Both the position numbers and the translations under genes were made by a program. This document shows positions 16,787-25,480 of a DNA stretch of 44,092 nucleotides, piece after piece (positions within the stretch are counted from its first letter, which is position 1; every line of letters begins with the position of its first letter). The stretch covers positions 1 to 44,092 of the forward strand of contig CAZAIB010000043.1 of the NCBI GenBank assembly GCA_964485095.1. The letters run 5' to 3'. The notes beneath the pieces are model-generated. The model was not told where the DNA came from, did not search any database, and saw nothing but the letters and a program-made list of their open reading frames with translations. The DNA comes from CAYNWT01 sp964485095 (GTDB taxonomy: Bacteria > Planctomycetota > Planctomycetia > Planctomycetales > Planctomycetaceae).

Positions 16787-18064
16787 TTATCGTAGTAGGG
16801 ATGGGATTGGGGTTCCGTTGCGGACCAGTGTGATTGGACGTCCGACGTTGCTTTGGAACTCGGTTTGAGGGCTGATGCCGATGTTTTTGAAGAATGACGC
16901 GGCCAGGTCATCCGGCGAGTAGCCAACGGACGATGGTTCTGCGGCTTTATCGTCTGTTTCTCCGATCACCTGACCGCCCTGCACATCGCCTCCTGCCATC
17001 ACCGCACACATCGCGCGAGCCCAGTGGTCTCGGCCACCCTGGGAATTGATGTTTGGGGTTCGCCCGAATTCTCCGGCGGCCATGATGGCGGTTGAACCAA
17101 GTAGCTTGCGTTCTTCCAAACGATCAAGCAACGCGGCGAGGGCTCGGTCGAATGGAGGCAGCAGCTTTCGTAGTCGAGGGAAGTTGTCTGAGTGCGTGTC
17201 GAAGTCAAAATCGGCCGGACGCAGGCGGACGGTCACGAAGTGGACTCCGGCTTCGACTAGCCTTGCGGCCAACAATAGGGACTGACCGAATTCGTGTTTG
17301 CCGAAACGGTCGCTCTCTTCTGGCTTCTCTTTGGATAGATCGAACGCCGCCCGTGTCTTTGGCGAACTGATGATGTCGAACGCCTGCTGTGAGAACCGGT
17401 CCATCCCGCGAACCTGGTCGTCCAGCGTTTCGAAACCTTTGAAGGCTGTGTCCAGATCTTCGAGTAGCTTCTTCTGCGACTTGTACTTCCCGATTGTCAG
17501 ACCATCTTCCAAAGACACGCCGCGGACGGAATAGGGAACGCCGTGCTTCGGTTTGTCTGCGGTTAGCGGGCTATACCTGGAACCAAGGTAACCGGGGCCA
17601 ACGAAGGATTCGTCAATCGAAACGTACGTTGGCAGTTCTGGTTCCGAAGGGAATTCGTGAGTCACCACGCTGCCGTATTCCGGGTAGCTGACGGTTTGCG
17701 ACGCTTTGTTTCCGGTCAGCAGGTACTTCTTCGCGAGTCCATGATCCGCCACGTTGTGCGTGACACCGCGAATGACTGCGAACTTGTCTGATCGCTGAGC
17801 GAGCAGCGGTAGGTGTTCGCAAATTTCCACGCCCGCCGATTTGGTCGCGATCGGTTTGAACTCACCACGCACATCCGCAGACGCGTTGGGTTTCAGGTCG
17901 AACGTATCCTGATGCGACGGCGCGCCTTCCATGAACAGGAAGATGGCCGAGCGCTTGGTTGGCGCCGTCGGTTGTTCGGCCTGCAGGCGCAGGTACTGAG
18001 CCAGCGTGAAGCTGGTTCCGAGCGCTCCGACTTTCAGCATTTGGCGGCGGGTAAAGTGCTTCAT
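16787..18064 (-). CDS. DUF1501 family protein, Tat-exported
   Basis: The 425-residue protein starts with a twin-arginine signal (MKHFTRRQMLKVGALGTSFTLAQYL). The body is the DUF1501 fold, which belongs to the alkaline phosphatase/sulfatase superfamily: FLFMEGAPSHQDTFDLKP at the beginning, PLLAQRSDKFAVIRGV, VGPGYLGSRYSPL, and the C-terminal GEFGRTPNINSQGGRDHW with the conserved DHW, followed by MCAVMAGGDVQGGQVIGETD. DUF1501 proteins are almost always encoded next to a PSCyt/DUF1549/DUF1553 protein, as here, and are thought to act as a pair at the cell surface; the reaction is not established. It is the last gene of the minus-strand block. A 133-base gap with a long hairpin repeat separates it from the upstream partner. 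Confidence 0.93.
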   Translation of the reverse strand: MKHFTRRQMLKVGALGTSFTLAQYLRLQAEQPTAPTKRSAIFLFMEGAPSHQDTFDLKPNASADVRGEFKPIATKSAGVEICEHLPLLAQRSDKFAVIRGVTHNVADHGLAKKYLLTGNKASQTVSYPEYGSVVTHEFPSEPELPTYVSIDESFVGPGYLGSRYSPLTADKPKHGVPYSVRGVSLEDGLTIGKYKSQKKLLEDLDTAFKGFETLDDQVRGMDRFSQQAFDIISSPKTRAAFDLSKEKPEESDRFGKHEFGQSLLLAARLVEAGVHFVTVRLRPADFDFDTHSDNFPRLRKLLPPFDRALAALLDRLEERKLLGSTAIMAAGEFGRTPNINSQGGRDHWARAMCAVMAGGDVQGGQVIGETDDKAAEPSSVGYSPDDLAASFFKNIGISPQTEFQSNVGRPITLVRNGTPIPSLLR

Positions 18065-18100
18065 AGGTTTGTTGGTTGCTATGAGGTTTGCCGATGCGAT

Positions 18101-18186
18101 CGTAGTGGACGAGGCAACGAGTCCCGAACATTCTACTTCGCTCGACCGCGCGAGCAGCTTTGGGACTCGCGGCCTCGTCCACTACG
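18101..18186. repeat. Long imperfect hairpin element (REP/MITE-like)
   Basis: Two arms (CGTAGTGGACGAGGC, 2 bases, CGAGTCCC / GGGACTCG, 2 bases, GCCTCGTCCACTACG) pair over 23 bp around a centre that itself contains GCTCG/CGAGC. Almost the whole 86 bases can fold as one hairpin. It fills the gap between the cytochrome gene and the DUF1501 gene. It may be a dispersed intergenic repeat that also affects transcript stability or read-through. Confidence 0.75.
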
Positions 18187-18197
18187 GCTTTGTTGAC

Positions 18198-20786
18198 CTA
18201 GTGATTGAGAAGGAACTCTTTCGTGTTCAGCATGGCCCACATTAAGTCGGCGATGCCTTCTGACAGTGTCTTCGTTTCAGCGAGGTGTTTGGTCGCGCGA
18301 TCTTGTTCTTGTTCGGTTGGCTTTCGTCCGACGGTTCGCAGCCAGACTTCGCGGATGAGTCTTGATTCGTCTGGCTTTTTGCCGTCCGCTTCGGCGTCTT
18401 CGATTTCGATTATCCAGCCGCTGTCGGCCACTCGCATCCGAACCAGTGGATCGTTTTGAGCGAAGATAGCCTGTAGCAATGTCGGTTCGTTGACGCGTTC
18501 GCAATCGCAGTTGATCGATCGATCGGGTTTGCCGAACACCTTCATGGCGTGCGTTCCCGCCATTCTCATTGATAGGTGCCCGGAGGCGCGACGCTGCAGG
18601 TTTGTGCGAACGGCTTCCTGCTTGTCGGTTGCGGCGGTCGCCTGCTTCATCGCGTCGTAGACGACTTCCGCCGGGATCCGTCGTGGAATCGCTCGGCTAA
18701 AGTTTCGTCGGTCGTTTTGGTTCGACGCGTTTGGCTTCCAACTGCGTTGGTACGCCTCACTGGTTGCGATTTGGCGATGCAGCCATTTCATGTCGTAGCC
18801 GTTTTCCACAAATCCCTGTGTGAGCCAATCCAGCAACTGCGGATTGCTGGGTGGGTTTGCCGGCGTGAACTGGTCGGGGGGATCGACAATTCCGACGTTG
18901 AAGTAGCCAGCCCAAACCCGGTTCACAAACGCACGGGCGAACCATGGGTTCTTCGGGTTCCGCATCCAATCCATGATTGGTTTGCGTGGATCGTCGCCCG
19001 TCTTCAGTTGGACCACGTGACTGCGAAGCAGTCGCAGGTCTTTGTCGCTTCTGGCGGACGATCGTCCCTTGGTTCTGGTGACCGAATCAAAGAACTGCGA
19101 GAAGTCGTTGAAGTCGGCCTGCGTCCATTGATCGAACGGATGCTTGTGACATTCGGCGCATTGAAGCTGGATACCAAGAAACGCGTGCGCGACGGACATC
19201 GCGGTGTCTTTGGGTTCTTTCAGACTTTGACGACTCCAAAAGGTGCGCATCCCGTTACCGGGGCCGAAGCTATCGGGCAGCATGATGCCCTGGACAAGCT
19301 TGTCGTACGGTTCGTTTCGCTGGACGCGTTGGTAGATCCAGTCGTACCACGCTGAAGCCTGCACGTAGCCTTCTTCTCGAGCGACCTCAATCAGACTCGC
19401 GATGGACTTCGGATTGCAGCCGGTGAAATCGCACAGTTTGTTGGCCCACCACGCGGCGTACGTTGATCGCTGGAGTAACTCGTCCACTTTGCGGACACGT
19501 TTGTCGTTTGCGTTGTCGGTCAGGAACTCGGTGACTTCTTCGGGAGTCGGCAGCGTACCCGTCATATCGATGCTGACTCGCCGCAGGAATTCTGCGTCGG
19601 TGCAGGTGTCTGAAGGGACCAGGCCTAGCTTGTCCAGTTTTGCCGTGACGAAGCGATCGACGGGATGTGTGTTCCCCGCCGCATTGCCGGGGGCTAGCGC
19701 CTGCCCGCTCACGGCGCCGGCCGCGTATCGTCTGAGTACCGGGATTGCGGCGACCCCGTTGTCGTAGAACGCGATCACGTGGGTGTCGCCTTCGCCGGCG
19801 GACGTTGCCAGGCCGTCACGGTTCACATCGACGACGGCATCGTTATTGGTTTGAAAACGTGTCAGACACGTGACGTCTTCGCGCAGTCCGGAGTTCCATT
19901 CGGCGATGACTTTGATCTGCTGAGTCTGTCCATTCCCCCGAAACAGAATCTCGGTGGGTTCGTAATGAAGCTTCACCAACACCTGGCTGGTTTCGCCCGG
20001 AGCAGAAACGGATGCGTCCGGCCATGGAGCTCCCTTTCGAATCCATTTTTGCAGCAGGTCAATCTTGTCATTCGCCAGCTTTCCGCTGGGCGGCATCTGC
20101 ACTTCGTCGCCTGAGTAACCGACCGCGGTCATGAGCAGACTAGCCGCCGGTTTGCCGGAGACAATTGCCGGGCCTGAATCTCCGCCGGTCAGCAGCTCTT
20201 CACGACTGGAGAGAGACAAGCCGCCTTTTCGGGCTCCGTACCCGTGGCATTCGAAACAGTGATCCTCAAGCAGTGGCTTAATGGAACCGGTGAAGAACGC
20301 CGCGTCCTCCGCGTTCACGGTTGGCGTCTTGTCTGGTGCGACCTGCTTCGGTTTCGCTCCACGCCCGCCGGATTCAATCCAACGCAGCAGCACATTGTGT
20401 TCCCACGAACCTGTTTTGAACCGCTTGCCACCTTCGTGTTCGACCTGTTCGGTCGGCTTCTGAATGAACAAGCTGTCGCGGACGTTCTTCAGGTTAATCC
20501 GGTTGCCATCGGCCGAAGACGCCGCTGCGTGGATCGCGGCGTGGTCGGCTCGAAAGTCGAAACCAAACAGCGACAGACGAAAGTCACCCTGCCCCTGAAA
20601 CGACCCGTGGCACTTGGCCGAATTACAGCCAAGGCGGCCAAGTAACGGCACAATGTGTCGCTGGAAATCCGGAACGGCCTCAGTGTCGTTCTTCGCGAAG
20701 CGTGTCGCAGCGGATTTAACAACTTCATCTGCGCAGACAGGACCGGCAAGGACGCACAGGATGGCAGTAACAACGGCTCGCTTCAT
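18198..20786 (-). CDS. PSCyt1/DUF1549/DUF1553 cytochrome c-like protein
   Basis: This 862-residue exported protein has a signal peptide (1-20) and three potential haem-binding motifs: a CX4CH (Cys54-His60) in GCNSAKCHG, a CFECH (Cys177-His181) of the planctomycete cytochrome C (PSCyt1) domain with GGLSLSSREELLTGGDSGPAIV, and a CAECH (Cys543-His547) in QLQCAECHKHPFDQW. Between them are an Ig-like segment (about 265-345) and DUF1549 (about 365-590, starting VDRFVTAKLDKLG). DUF1553 occupies about 615-862 (NPWFARAFVNRVWAGYFNVGIVDP, SNPQLLDWLTQGFVENGYDMKWLHR). Such proteins are abundant in planctomycetes and are paired with DUF1501 proteins; roles in polysaccharide breakdown at the surface have been suggested, not proven. 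The start is 5 bases after the stop of the next upstream gene. Confidence 0.95.
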   Translation of the reverse strand: MKRAVVTAILCVLAGPVCADEVVKSAATRFAKNDTEAVPDFQRHIVPLLGRLGCNSAKCHGSFQGQGDFRLSLFGFDFRADHAAIHAAASSADGNRINLKNVRDSLFIQKPTEQVEHEGGKRFKTGSWEHNVLLRWIESGGRGAKPKQVAPDKTPTVNAEDAAFFTGSIKPLLEDHCFECHGYGARKGGLSLSSREELLTGGDSGPAIVSGKPAASLLMTAVGYSGDEVQMPPSGKLANDKIDLLQKWIRKGAPWPDASVSAPGETSQVLVKLHYEPTEILFRGNGQTQQIKVIAEWNSGLREDVTCLTRFQTNNDAVVDVNRDGLATSAGEGDTHVIAFYDNGVAAIPVLRRYAAGAVSGQALAPGNAAGNTHPVDRFVTAKLDKLGLVPSDTCTDAEFLRRVSIDMTGTLPTPEEVTEFLTDNANDKRVRKVDELLQRSTYAAWWANKLCDFTGCNPKSIASLIEVAREEGYVQASAWYDWIYQRVQRNEPYDKLVQGIMLPDSFGPGNGMRTFWSRQSLKEPKDTAMSVAHAFLGIQLQCAECHKHPFDQWTQADFNDFSQFFDSVTRTKGRSSARSDKDLRLLRSHVVQLKTGDDPRKPIMDWMRNPKNPWFARAFVNRVWAGYFNVGIVDPPDQFTPANPPSNPQLLDWLTQGFVENGYDMKWLHRQIATSEAYQRSWKPNASNQNDRRNFSRAIPRRIPAEVVYDAMKQATAATDKQEAVRTNLQRRASGHLSMRMAGTHAMKVFGKPDRSINCDCERVNEPTLLQAIFAQNDPLVRMRVADSGWIIEIEDAEADGKKPDESRLIREVWLRTVGRKPTEQEQDRATKHLAETKTLSEGIADLMWAMLNTKEFLLNH

Positions 20787-20791
20787 CAGAA

Positions 20792-21961
20792 CTACTTGAC
20801 CTTTTCCAGAACGTCGGTCACGTCCACCGAATCACTTCGTGGATTGCGATGTTGTGTACTCACGCGAATTTTATCGCCTGTGTTCAGGTCGCCAAACGCT
20901 TCGGCATGGTCTCTGTAGAATCCGGCAATCCGAATTCGTTTGCCCTTGATGCTGGCGGCGTCCGTAGCTTTGTTCTGGCCGGACGGCTTGATTTCGTTGA
21001 CTTCAAGCAGCACTTCGTAGCCGGCCGCTTCGACAACCTTTCCGATAAGCTCACCGCTGAAGCCTCGGAATTCCTCTGGCGGCACACCGAAGTTCTCAGG
21101 CTTGAACGGCGGAGTGCGTTCCAGAACCTGGAACTTATAGCCGAAGCCAAGTTGTTTCGTTTCCGGGTTGAAGTCACCGGTGCGAACTTTGAGCGTTTCG
21201 CCGCGTTTGATCTGCAACAGCGAATCCAGAAACTGACCGGCAATGCCAACAAGCTTAATTCGCTTACCGACAAGCTCGCTGTTGAGTTGTGTTCGATCGC
21301 TGATCACATAGTCGATGTCGAGTTCCATCTCGCCCAGCTCAATGTCTTTCGACCTCAGTCGCCCGATCACGATCGCATAGAAATTGAAACTGCCCGGACG
21401 TGCGCCCAGCTTACCTTTACCTTTGCCCTTCTTCTTACTTTGGCCACCGGCCTTCTGCTGTGATTTCATCCAGACGATCACGTCTTCCTTTGTCGCCGCG
21501 CCGCTGTCGATTTTGGCTCTCAAGCCTGCATCCTTCTTGAGGAGCGCCTCGTAAGCGGCGTTCCAATCGACTGTCTTCTCTTCAGTCTTACCTGTGCCGG
21601 CCATGGTCTGCCAGAGTTCCATCGCCTGTGGTTTGGTCAGCTTTCCGGCTCTGACGAACTCGGCCAGCTTCTTTCGCAGGGCGGCGAGTTCACCGGAGCT
21701 TTTTTCCTTGCCGGTTCTGGCCTTCTTCGCACCAGCCTTCTTGCCCGACGTCTTCGAGTTCTCTTTCAGCCATGCGATGACGTCCTCTTTGGTTGCATCG
21801 CCATTCTTAATCTTCTCTCGAACCCCACTGTCCTTCTTGAGAAGTTCTTCATAGGCGGCATCCCAGTCCTGGGTACTGCCCGTCGCCGACTTCTTCTGAC
21901 AGAACGCGTTGGGCGACGAGCCAACTAGCAGGACTGTTAGCAGTAGGATTGTTGATCGCAT
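20792..21961 (-). CDS. Exported protein with two 100-residue-spaced repeats, unknown function
   Basis: The 389-residue protein has a signal peptide (1-21). Residues 32-69 and 132-169 are near-identical repeats (DW[DN]AAYE.LLKKD.G.R.KI..G.ATKEDVI.W.K) exactly 100 residues apart, separated by lysine-rich, low-complexity linkers and a segment ELAALRKKLAEFVRAGKLTK...ELWQTMAG (91-122). Residues about 190-389 form a beta-rich domain (DIELGEMELDIDYVI, KRIKLVGIAGQFLDSLLQIKRGETLKVRTG, KRIRIAGFYRDHAEAF). No known enzyme motif is seen. A version of the ELWQ segment also ends the PQQ protein encoded just upstream, which suggests the two share an interaction or a common origin. It lies between the PQQ gene (68-base gap) and the cytochrome gene (5-base gap), so cotranscription is likely. 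Confidence 0.7.
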   Translation of the reverse strand: MRSTILLLTVLLVGSSPNAFCQKKSATGSTQDWDAAYEELLKKDSGVREKIKNGDATKEDVIAWLKENSKTSGKKAGAKKARTGKEKSSGELAALRKKLAEFVRAGKLTKPQAMELWQTMAGTGKTEEKTVDWNAAYEALLKKDAGLRAKIDSGAATKEDVIVWMKSQQKAGGQSKKKGKGKGKLGARPGSFNFYAIVIGRLRSKDIELGEMELDIDYVISDRTQLNSELVGKRIKLVGIAGQFLDSLLQIKRGETLKVRTGDFNPETKQLGFGYKFQVLERTPPFKPENFGVPPEEFRGFSGELIGKVVEAAGYEVLLEVNEIKPSGQNKATDAASIKGKRIRIAGFYRDHAEAFGDLNTGDKIRVSTQHRNPRSDSVDVTDVLEKVK

Positions 21962-22029
21962 AGTTGTCTCTTTGTGTTGTCGATAGTGTTTGTTGTGGCA
22001 TTCTACGCCAGTGCCAAGTCAGCCGCTGA

Positions 22030-23565
22030 CTATTTTTTTCCGCCGCCGGCGACGGATTGCCATAACTCGGCTCCGTCTTCTTTGCTCAGTGTCCCTTCGG
22101 CAACCATCGCTTTCAGCTTCGCAGCGAAGGCTCCCAAACGTTTCTCGCGCGATGCAGCTTTTTTCTCCGGCTTCGCTTTGCCCGCGGTCGATTTCGGGTA
22201 GACGTCTGCCGCGAGTTGTTCGTCCGTGCGTTTGTAGCCCGATGCGACGCAGTACAGGTGTGTGGTCGAACGCAGAATGAGCGACGAACCTGCAACCGCT
22301 GGCGATGCAATGAAGCTGGCGTTCATACGGTTCTTCACGATCTTATCGGGGGCACTGTCAGACGCAGGCACGACCGCGACTTCTCCGTCTTTACTACTGA
22401 AGTACAGGTTTCCGTTCGCCAAAATTGGTGATGCCCAGTGATTGCCGCTGATGCGTTTCTTCCAAACTTCGTCGCCGGTTTTGGCGTTCACGCAGCGAAC
22501 GATTCCGCCCTTGTCGGAAACCAGAAACATTAGGTCGCCGACAATGACGGGCGACGGAATGTGCGGCGTGCCGCGTGTCGTGGACCATTCCACGTGGGTC
22601 TTTGTGACATCGCCCGAACCGTCGGGCCGAATGCCCATCAGGTAACCCGTGAGTCCGCTGGTGAAGACGTAAACCATACCGTGAGCATGCAGCGGTCGAG
22701 CGGACACGTTGAACCCGCCCGGATGCATGGCTCGCCAAAGTTCCTTACCCGTGTCCGGGTCGTAGGCAATCGTGGCTTCGGCTGCCGGAGCAATAAGCTG
22801 CCGTTTGCCGTTCACGTTAATGATGTGTGCCGTCGCGAACGCCTTGTGGTTATCACCCGGTTTACCGCCACCGCCCTTCTTCGGCTTGAAGCCTCGTGCG
22901 CGAAGCGTGGCTTCCCAGTCGGAGCTAACATTTCGGTCCATCTTCCATCGCGTATCGCCGGTCTTCTTATCCAACGCGACGAAGAACTGCTGGTCCGTGC
23001 CGTCGTAGGCAACGTACAGGTTCTTCTCATCAACGATCGGCGAGGAACCTTGCCGCACCGGTTGGTAGACTCGCAGGTCCCGGCGTTCCCAGACCTTGTC
23101 GCCTGTCTTACGGTTCAAACACGCGAGTCCCTGGGAACCGAAACTCACAAACAGGTGGTCTGCTTCCACAACGGATGTCGGCGTCGCCACGCTGTTCAAG
23201 TGCGGCGAATCATGCACGTAAGCGGGATCGACCTTGCGCTCAATCATGTCAAAGACCTTGATGTTTTTGACAACCTTCCCGCTTGTCGCATCAACACAAA
23301 TCGCCCGGAGTTCTTTCTTCGATTCGTCACCGGACGTGAGCCAAATCTCGTTCTCCCAAACGACGGGTGACGACCAACCGCTACCAGGAATCGCGATCTT
23401 CCAGCGAACGTTGTTCGCCTCGTCGAATTCGGTGGGCAGATCTTTGGCGGTTGTGATTCCGTCACCGGCCGGACCGCGAAACTGGTTCCACTGCTGCCCA
23501 TGACTTCTTGCACACGAAATCATGATCGCTGTAACGGCCAGTCCGGCCACAAGAATCTGTCGCAT
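22030..23565 (-). CDS. PQQ-like beta-propeller protein, exported
   Basis: Read from ATG 23565 the protein has 511 residues. I chose this codon because GGGAG lies about 7 bases upstream and the signal peptide starts here; ATG 23580 is the alternative. The N-terminus (ILVAGLAVTAIMISC) could end in a weak lipobox (MISC). Repeated blades follow with the PQQ/pyrrolo-quinoline-like pattern: WNQFRGPAGDGI, WKIAIPGSGWSSPVVWENEIWLTSGDE, LACLNRKTGDKVWERR, FVALDKKTGDTRWK, IAYDPDTGKELWRAM, VRCVNAKTGDEVWKKR, GNHWASPILANGNLYFSSKDGE. These propellers may bind a cofactor or act as scaffolds. The last 36 residues (RLGAFAAKLKAMVAEGTLS...ELWQSVAG) lie outside the propeller and match a segment of the next protein. 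First gene of the exported-protein block. Confidence 0.88.
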   Translation of the reverse strand: MRQILVAGLAVTAIMISCARSHGQQWNQFRGPAGDGITTAKDLPTEFDEANNVRWKIAIPGSGWSSPVVWENEIWLTSGDESKKELRAICVDATSGKVVKNIKVFDMIERKVDPAYVHDSPHLNSVATPTSVVEADHLFVSFGSQGLACLNRKTGDKVWERRDLRVYQPVRQGSSPIVDEKNLYVAYDGTDQQFFVALDKKTGDTRWKMDRNVSSDWEATLRARGFKPKKGGGGKPGDNHKAFATAHIINVNGKRQLIAPAAEATIAYDPDTGKELWRAMHPGGFNVSARPLHAHGMVYVFTSGLTGYLMGIRPDGSGDVTKTHVEWSTTRGTPHIPSPVIVGDLMFLVSDKGGIVRCVNAKTGDEVWKKRISGNHWASPILANGNLYFSSKDGEVAVVPASDSAPDKIVKNRMNASFIASPAVAGSSLILRSTTHLYCVASGYKRTDEQLAADVYPKSTAGKAKPEKKAASREKRLGAFAAKLKAMVAEGTLSKEDGAELWQSVAGGGKK

Positions 23566-23944
23566 CGAGTAGGCTCCCATTCATCGGTTTCCTGTGCGGA
23601 GCATGTTCGGCGACAAACCATGCTCCACATAAGAATCATATCAGGACGAGCCTCCTCGCGGAGGTTGACGAATCGCTGGTACGCGGAGCCCTGAGTATCC
23701 CAGGTACGGTTTGTTACACGTCTCCTGAGCCGGTCGCGGCAGCGAAAGTAGCCATAATGTTTCGCCGTGATGAGCAGCGCAGCGAGCGAATTCGAACCAC
23801 AGCTTTATCTCGCTTGGAGGGACGATCTCCATGCAATGACTACCTGGTAGCCCACTGAGTAGCGGAGCCACTCGGTTCGATCACATGCAGTCCAGTACAG
23901 ACTTCGCTTGAAAAACCGTACGATCTCCCGTGGAGGCTTCAACA
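23566..23944. other. Divergent intergenic region with two hairpins
   Basis: About 380 bases separate the divergent PQQ and isomerase-like genes. I see an 8-bp inverted repeat GGAGCATG/CATGCTCC (23598-23626) in the PQQ leader and a small CCTCC/GGAGG hairpin (23651-23664). GGAGG at 23932-23936 is the ribosome-binding site of the isomerase gene. No gene is evident; both promoters should lie here. Confidence 0.55.
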
Positions 23945-24874
23945 ATGACCGACTACACACGACGAGAAATGCTACAGACAAGCGCGGCTGGGATTGCGGC
24001 CAGCGCGGTTCCGTTTGGTTCTCTGCCGCCGATGGATGATTTCAAACTGAAGTACATGGTTGGCTCTTGCATGTATGGATATCTGTACGTTGGCGAGATT
24101 CTGCCTGAGATCGCGAAGTGTGGTGCGAGTGCCATTGATATTTGGCCGAAGACGCACGGCAACCAGCGTGAGCAGCTTGCTGACATGGGTGAAGAACTGT
24201 TTGCGAAGATGCTCAAGAAGTACGGCGTGTCGCTGGGGTGCATCACTCAGTACAAGCTGGGACCGTTTGGGCTGCAGGACGAAATGCGGCTCGCGAAGCG
24301 GTTCGGTTGCCAGACCATGGTGACGGGCGGCAAGGGCAGGAAAGGTTTGAAAGGCTCTGAACTCAAAGCAGAAGTAAAGAAGTTCGTTGTGAATATGAAA
24401 CCACACCTTGCGGTCGCTGAAGAAACGGGTGTTTCGATCGCCATTGAGAACCACGGCAACAACGTGATCGATTCACCCGACTCGTTGAAGTACCTTGCCG
24501 AATTTAGATCGTCAAAGAACCTCGGCATCGCGTTGGCTCCGTATCACCTGCCGCAGGATGAGAAACTACTGGCGAAGCTCATCGGTGACCTGGGAAATGT
24601 GATCAAAGTGTTTTATGCGTGGCAGCACGGCGACGGCTGCATGAAGAAACTTCCGAAGGCTCAGGAACTGTTGCAGATGCCGGGGCGGGGGCCGCTGGAT
24701 TTCAAACCGCTGCTTCAGGCACTGAAGAATGTGAAGTACACCGGCTGGACAGAGATCTTCATGCATCCGGTTCCTCGCGGGATTCCGATTCTGGAGACAG
24801 CGAAGCAGGTGACCGCTGAGATCAATAAATCACGCGACTACATCAACAAACAGCTTGCAGAAATCAACGCATGA
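23945..24874 (+). CDS. Sugar phosphate isomerase/epimerase-like TIM-barrel protein, Tat-exported
   Basis: ATG 23945 is preferred over GTG 23930 because GGAGG (23932-23936) lies 8 bases before it; this gives 309 residues. The N-terminus is a twin-arginine signal (MTDYTRREMLQTSAAGIAASAVPFG). The body belongs to the xylose-isomerase-like (AP endonuclease 2 fold) superfamily: YVGEILPEIAKCGASAIDIWPKTHGN, LAVAEETGVSIAIENHGN with a likely metal-ligand glutamate, LGIALAPYHL and GWTEIFMHPVPRG. Members bind divalent metals and isomerise or epimerise sugars; the exact substrate cannot be told. The usual catalytic Asp/His positions are only partly recognisable. The gene ends in ATGA, overlapping the DJ-1/PfpI gene, so the two products are probably made together. 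Confidence 0.85.
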   Translation: MTDYTRREMLQTSAAGIAASAVPFGSLPPMDDFKLKYMVGSCMYGYLYVGEILPEIAKCGASAIDIWPKTHGNQREQLADMGEELFAKMLKKYGVSLGCITQYKLGPFGLQDEMRLAKRFGCQTMVTGGKGRKGLKGSELKAEVKKFVVNMKPHLAVAEETGVSIAIENHGNNVIDSPDSLKYLAEFRSSKNLGIALAPYHLPQDEKLLAKLIGDLGNVIKVFYAWQHGDGCMKKLPKAQELLQMPGRGPLDFKPLLQALKNVKYTGWTEIFMHPVPRGIPILETAKQVTAEINKSRDYINKQLAEINA

Positions 24875-25428
24875 AATCGGTTCTCATCATCGTCGGCGAC
24901 GCGTCCGAAACTCTGGACACCATGTACCCGTACTACCGACTGCAGGAAGCCGGCTTCACGCCCGTCGTGGCTGCTCCGGAGAAGCGCCTGTACCAAATGG
25001 TGATGCACGAAGTGAAACCAGGCTGGACCATCACCAAGGAATGGGAAGGCTACACGATCGAAGCCAACATCGCGTTCGCCGACGTGAACCCTGACGACTA
25101 CGCCGGCATCATGTTCTCCGGCGGCCGCGCGCCTGAGTACATTCGGTATGACGAAGACCTGGTCCGCATCACCAAACACTTCTTCGAGACCAACAAACCC
25201 GTCGCGAGTGTTTGCCACGGCGTTGAGATTCCCGCTTACGCCGATTGCGTACGTGGACGCCGCATGGCGACGGTTCCCAAGTGCAGGTTTGACCTGGAAG
25301 TCTGCGGCGGCATCTTTGTGGACGAGCCGTGCGTGATTGACGGGAACCTGGTCAGCGGACGAACCTTCCACGACAACGGCGCGTACGTTGGTCCGTGGAT
25401 TGAATTGCTACTCAAGGCGCAGTCGTAA
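24871..25428 (+). CDS. DJ-1/PfpI family protein (class I glutamine amidotransferase-like)
   Basis: This 185-residue protein has the DJ-1/PfpI fold: start KSVLIIVGDASETLDTMYPYYRLQEAGF, central YAGIMFSGGRAPEYI, the nucleophile elbow VASVCHG with Cys115 followed by His116, and a late segment LVSGRTFHDNGAYVGPWIELLL. Members are chaperones, glyoxalases/deglycases or peptidases. The active-site Cys-His pair is present, so some activity is likely, but the substrate is unknown. The start overlaps the previous stop (ATGA), and pairing with a sugar isomerase-like gene hints at carbonyl or sugar chemistry. There is no signal peptide, so it is cytoplasmic while its partner is exported. It is convergent with pyrH. 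Confidence 0.85.
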   Translation: MKSVLIIVGDASETLDTMYPYYRLQEAGFTPVVAAPEKRLYQMVMHEVKPGWTITKEWEGYTIEANIAFADVNPDDYAGIMFSGGRAPEYIRYDEDLVRITKHFFETNKPVASVCHGVEIPAYADCVRGRRMATVPKCRFDLEVCGGIFVDEPCVIDGNLVSGRTFHDNGAYVGPWIELLLKAQS

Positions 25429-25480
25429 ACCGGGACACAGCGGCGAAATGGCCGGAGCCAATTCTGCGGTTGGTGGCGTT

